Shown: piece by piece, positions 61,837 to 64,000 of the stretch | Numbering within the stretch: position 1 is the stretch's first letter | Layout of the letters: each line of letters begins with the position of its first letter | DNA from: Halobellus sp. LT62 | Lineage (GTDB): Archaea; Halobacteriota; Halobacteria; Halobacteriales; Haloferacaceae | DNA: 64,000 bases | Assembly (NCBI RefSeq): GCF_037031285.1 | Contig: NZ_JAYEZO010000002.1 | Location: 62,001-126,000, forward strand | Direction of reading: 5' to 3' | Notes under the pieces: model-generated | Database searches by the model: none | What the model was told of the DNA's origin: nothing | What the model saw: only the letters and a program-made list of their open reading frames with translations | Made by a program: the position numbers and the translations under genes

Positions 61837-62541
61837 CTAGACGGAGAGGTACTCCTCGACAGCGCCGGAGGATTCGATCTCCTCGGGCGTTCCCTGCTCG
61901 ACGACCCGCCCCGTTTCGAGGACGTAGCAGTAGTCAGCGACCGCGAGCGCGAGGTTCAGGTTCTGCTCGACGATGAGAACCGAGATCCCGCGGTTGTCAC
62001 GGATCCGCTTGAGCTGCTCGCCGATCTCGTGGACGATCGAGGGCTGGATCCCCTCTGATGGCTCATCGAGCAACAGGTGGCTCGGATCGGCGTTGAGCGC
62101 TCGGGCGATCGCCAGCTGCTGTTTCTGCCCACCGCTCAACGTGCCACCCTTCGCATCGGCCTTCTCTTCGAGTGCAGAGAAGTACTCGTAGATGTACTCT
62201 GGCACCTCCCCCTTTAGGAGCAACTGGTCGCCGCTCGCGCTCCCGAGACGGATGTTGTTCTCGACGGAGATTGCGCCGAAGATGTCCCGTGACTGTGGAA
62301 CGTAGCCGACGCCCCTCGCGGCCATCTCGAACGGCCGCAGCGTCGAGACGTTCTCGCCATCGAGGAAGACGTGACCTCCCTTGAGGTCGTTCAACCCCAT
62401 AATGCCCCGGAGAAGCGTTGTCTTCCCGACGCCGTTGCGACCGAGAACGGCGGCGATCTGGTCGGTTTCGACCTCGACGTCGACGTCCCAGACGACCGTG
62501 CTTTCGCCGTAGCCGATCTGGACGTCCGAGGCCCTAAGCAT
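61837..62541 (-). CDS. urtE: ABC transporter ATP-binding protein (UrtE/LivF-like)
   Basis: A 234-residue ATPase. MLRASDVQIGYGESTVVWDV at the N-terminus, Walker A LGRNGVGKTTLLRGIMGLND, Q-loop GYVPQSRDIFGAISVENNIR, signature LSGGQKQQLAIARALNADPS and Walker B LLLDEPSEGIQPSIV are complete. It is the last gene of a set with urtD and urtC upstream. Members of this group power urea (Urt) or branched-chain amino acid (Liv) import. The order C-D-E and the companion sequences favour urea. Start ATG at 62541; it overlaps urtD by 8 bp. Confidence 0.85.
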   Translation of the reverse strand: MLRASDVQIGYGESTVVWDVDVEVETDQIAAVLGRNGVGKTTLLRGIMGLNDLKGGHVFLDGENVSTLRPFEMAARGVGYVPQSRDIFGAISVENNIRLGSASGDQLLLKGEVPEYIYEYFSALEEKADAKGGTLSGGQKQQLAIARALNADPSHLLLDEPSEGIQPSIVHEIGEQLKRIRDNRGISVLIVEQNLNLALAVADYCYVLETGRVVEQGTPEEIESSGAVEEYLSV

Positions 62542-63298
62542 CGGCGGCCTCCCCGAGGTAGATCTGCTGTACTGTCTCGTCGTTCTCGATCTCATCGATC
62601 GTGCCGCTCGCGATGATCTCGCCGCGGTCGAGGACGGTGATGCTTTCGGAGACTTTTCTGATGAAATCCATATCGTGTTCGATGACGACTATCGCGACGT
62701 CCTCAGTCGATCTGATCTCCTTGATGAGGTCGACGGTGTCGTTGGTCTCGCCGACGCTGATCCCCGAAGTCGGCTCGTCGAGGAGCAGGAGTTCCGGCTC
62801 CGCGCCCACGGCCATCACGATCTCCAGCCACTGTTTCTCGCCGTGCGAGAGCGTTCCGACTATCGTGTCCTGTTTCTCGTGTAGGTTCGCGATCTCTAGC
62901 AGTTCCTCGATCCGATCGCGGATGTCGCTGTCGTCGTGCGTCCGCAGCAGCGTCCACGGTGACGACGCTCGCGATCGGAACGCCAACCGCATATTCTCGA
63001 GAACGGTCTCGTCCTCGTAGACGCTCGTGATCTGGTACTTGCGGATGATTCCCCGTTGGGCGCGCTCGTGCGGGGGGACGTCCGTGACGTCCTCGCCGTC
63101 GAACGTGATCGTGCCCGCGGTCGCCGAGAGCTTCCCGGTCAGGAGGTTCTGGAAGGTCGTCTTCCCGGCCCCGTTGGGACCGATCAGCGCCTTCGTCTCG
63201 TTCGGCTGGACCGTGAAATCAACGTCATTGACCGCAGTGAACTCACCGAAGCGCTTGGTGAGTCCTTCGGCCTGCAACAGCGGATCGGCGCTAGTCAT
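62534..63298 (-). CDS. urtD: ABC transporter ATP-binding protein (UrtD/LivG-like)
   Basis: A 254-residue ATPase. ETKALIGPNGAGKTTFQNLL is Walker A. The signature LSHGEKQWLEIVMAVGAEPE, with LSHG instead of LSGG, is diagnostic of UrtD-type proteins. Walker B is ELLLLDEPTSGISVGETNDT. It starts at ATG 63298 inside urtC and overlaps urtE by 8 bp, so the genes are tightly coupled. Confidence 0.86.
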   Translation of the reverse strand: MTSADPLLQAEGLTKRFGEFTAVNDVDFTVQPNETKALIGPNGAGKTTFQNLLTGKLSATAGTITFDGEDVTDVPPHERAQRGIIRKYQITSVYEDETVLENMRLAFRSRASSPWTLLRTHDDSDIRDRIEELLEIANLHEKQDTIVGTLSHGEKQWLEIVMAVGAEPELLLLDEPTSGISVGETNDTVDLIKEIRSTEDVAIVVIEHDMDFIRKVSESITVLDRGEIIASGTIDEIENDETVQQIYLGEAADA

Positions 63299-64000
63299 CG
63301 AGCTCACCTCCGGCACCGAGGTCGCTCCGCTTCGTGGATTGGAGGCTCGTCTGGATCCCCTCGACGGTATCGGAGAGGAGGCCGACAATTCCCCGCGGCG
63401 CGCCGATCACGACCGCGATGAAAAGCAGCGCGAGGCCCATCTCCCAGTAGTTGATCAGCACGTCGCTCAGCGTGGAGTTGAGGTACTGGATCAACAGCGC
63501 GCCGAAGACGGCCCCGATGAGAGTGCCGCGCCCGCCCACCGCGATCCAGATGACCACCTGCGTCGAGAGCACGAAACCGAGGAGGGGCGGGGAGACGAAG
63601 CCGTCGACCGTCGCGTACATACTGCCCGCCACGCCGGCCATCGCCCCGCTCAGCGTGAACACGATGAGCCGATACTGCTGGGTGTCGTAGCCGAAGAACT
63701 CCGTGCGCTCTTGATTGCCGCGGATCCCGCGCAGGACGCGGCCGAACGCCGAATCGACCAATAACCGCAGGAGGAGGTACGACCCGACGAGGACGCCGAG
63801 CGCGAGGTAGTAGCTCATCGTCGCCGTCAGCTCGAAGCCGACGACCTGGATCGACGGGATCCCGTAAATCCCGTTGAACCCGCCGAGGAAGCCGACGAAC
63901 TCCCCGGCGACGCTCTCGAAGATGATCGAGACGATGAGCGTCGTGATCGCGAAGTACGAGCCTTTCACGTCGGCGCTGAAGAGGAACCAGCCCAAGACGA
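63291..64000 (-). CDS. urtC: ABC transporter permease (UrtC/LivM-like), 5' part outside window
   Basis: Partial gene: its start lies beyond base 64000, and the frame is open through the edge. The visible ~236 residues include helices such as YFAITTLIVSIIFESVAGEF and the conserved VVIWIAVGGRGTLIGAVFGA, which matches UrtC of urea transporters, then LLIQYLNSTLSDVLINYWEM. It forms the membrane channel with a second permease (UrtB) likely encoded outside. A Ser/Gly-rich acidic tail ends it. The substrate, urea or branched-chain amino acids, cannot be settled without the binding protein. Confidence 0.85.
   Translation of the reverse strand, partial: VLGWFLFSADVKGSYFAITTLIVSIIFESVAGEFVGFLGGFNGIYGIPSIQVVGFELTATMSYYLALGVLVGSYLLLRLLVDSAFGRVLRGIRGNQERTEFFGYDTQQYRLIVFTLSGAMAGVAGSMYATVDGFVSPPLLGFVLSTQVVIWIAVGGRGTLIGAVFGALLIQYLNSTLSDVLINYWEMGLALLFIAVVIGAPRGIVGLLSDTVEGIQTSLQSTKRSDLGAGGELDD

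Noticed and set aside
1-64000. tRNA, rRNA and CRISPR arrays
   Set aside because: No cloverleaf-like sequence was recognised in any gap and no regularly spaced direct repeats occur; short or intron-containing tRNAs could still be missed by eye.

Overview
The window is chromosomal DNA of a halophilic archaeon (class Halobacteria). The evidence is high GC, very acidic proteins rich in Asp and Glu, many leaderless genes with a TATA-like box about 25-30 bp before the start codon, and typical archaeal genes: both subunits of DNA polymerase D, PurO-type IMP cyclohydrolase, an S26B signal peptidase, PGF-CTERM anchoring, LysW-type arginine synthesis and haloarchaeal Bat-type regulators. The species cannot be fixed from sequence alone. 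No rRNA, tRNA or CRISPR array was seen.

Layout. 1-2843: end of an assimilatory nitrate reductase and a NarK-type transporter. 2923-10414: housekeeping genes (purO, phosphoesterase, aspartate kinase, PolD small subunit, signal peptidase, DedA). 10524-21944: tetrapyrrole genes (hemB, hemL, hemC, cobA, hemD), broken by a tandem pair of ammonium transporter/PII units (11840-15939). 22220-27728: DHH nuclease, membrane and small conserved proteins, NifU-like scaffold and a sulfatase-fold enzyme. 27729-30846: a lower-GC cassette with a DMSP-demethylase-like GcvT-fold protein and a Bat-type HTH regulator, set between two convergent genes that end in the same 18-bp element. 30847-35513: PolD large subunit carrying a mini-intein, then a PPC-domain protein. 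35647-42507: a 55-residue protein, an FMN-dependent hydroxyacid oxidase with a striking inverted repeat in its promoter, a CBS protein, glycyl-tRNA synthetase, a dolichol-kinase-like protein and a two-gene cation/proton antiporter.

43028-52279 is a complete arginine cluster in the order argG, argH, lysW, argX, argC, argB, argD, argE, argF. Glutamate is made into ornithine while attached to the carrier LysW, then carbamoylated by ArgF and finished by ArgG and ArgH. The carrier here lacks all four zinc-binding cysteines usual in the family. A 43-codon reading frame with 11 arginine codons, 6 of them in its last 8 codons, sits just upstream of argG and looks like a leader peptide. Nearby is a frameshifted scrap of a zinc alcohol dehydrogenase.

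52321-61740: a PGF-CTERM-anchored metalloprotease, a membrane-protein gene broken by an in-frame TGA, an XPD/DinG-type Fe-S helicase, a 2H phosphoesterase, small membrane proteins, an SPFH protein and UvrB. The window ends in a urea/branched-chain amino acid ABC transporter cut by the right edge. Nitrogen supply is a theme: nitrate, ammonium (twice), probable urea uptake, and arginine.
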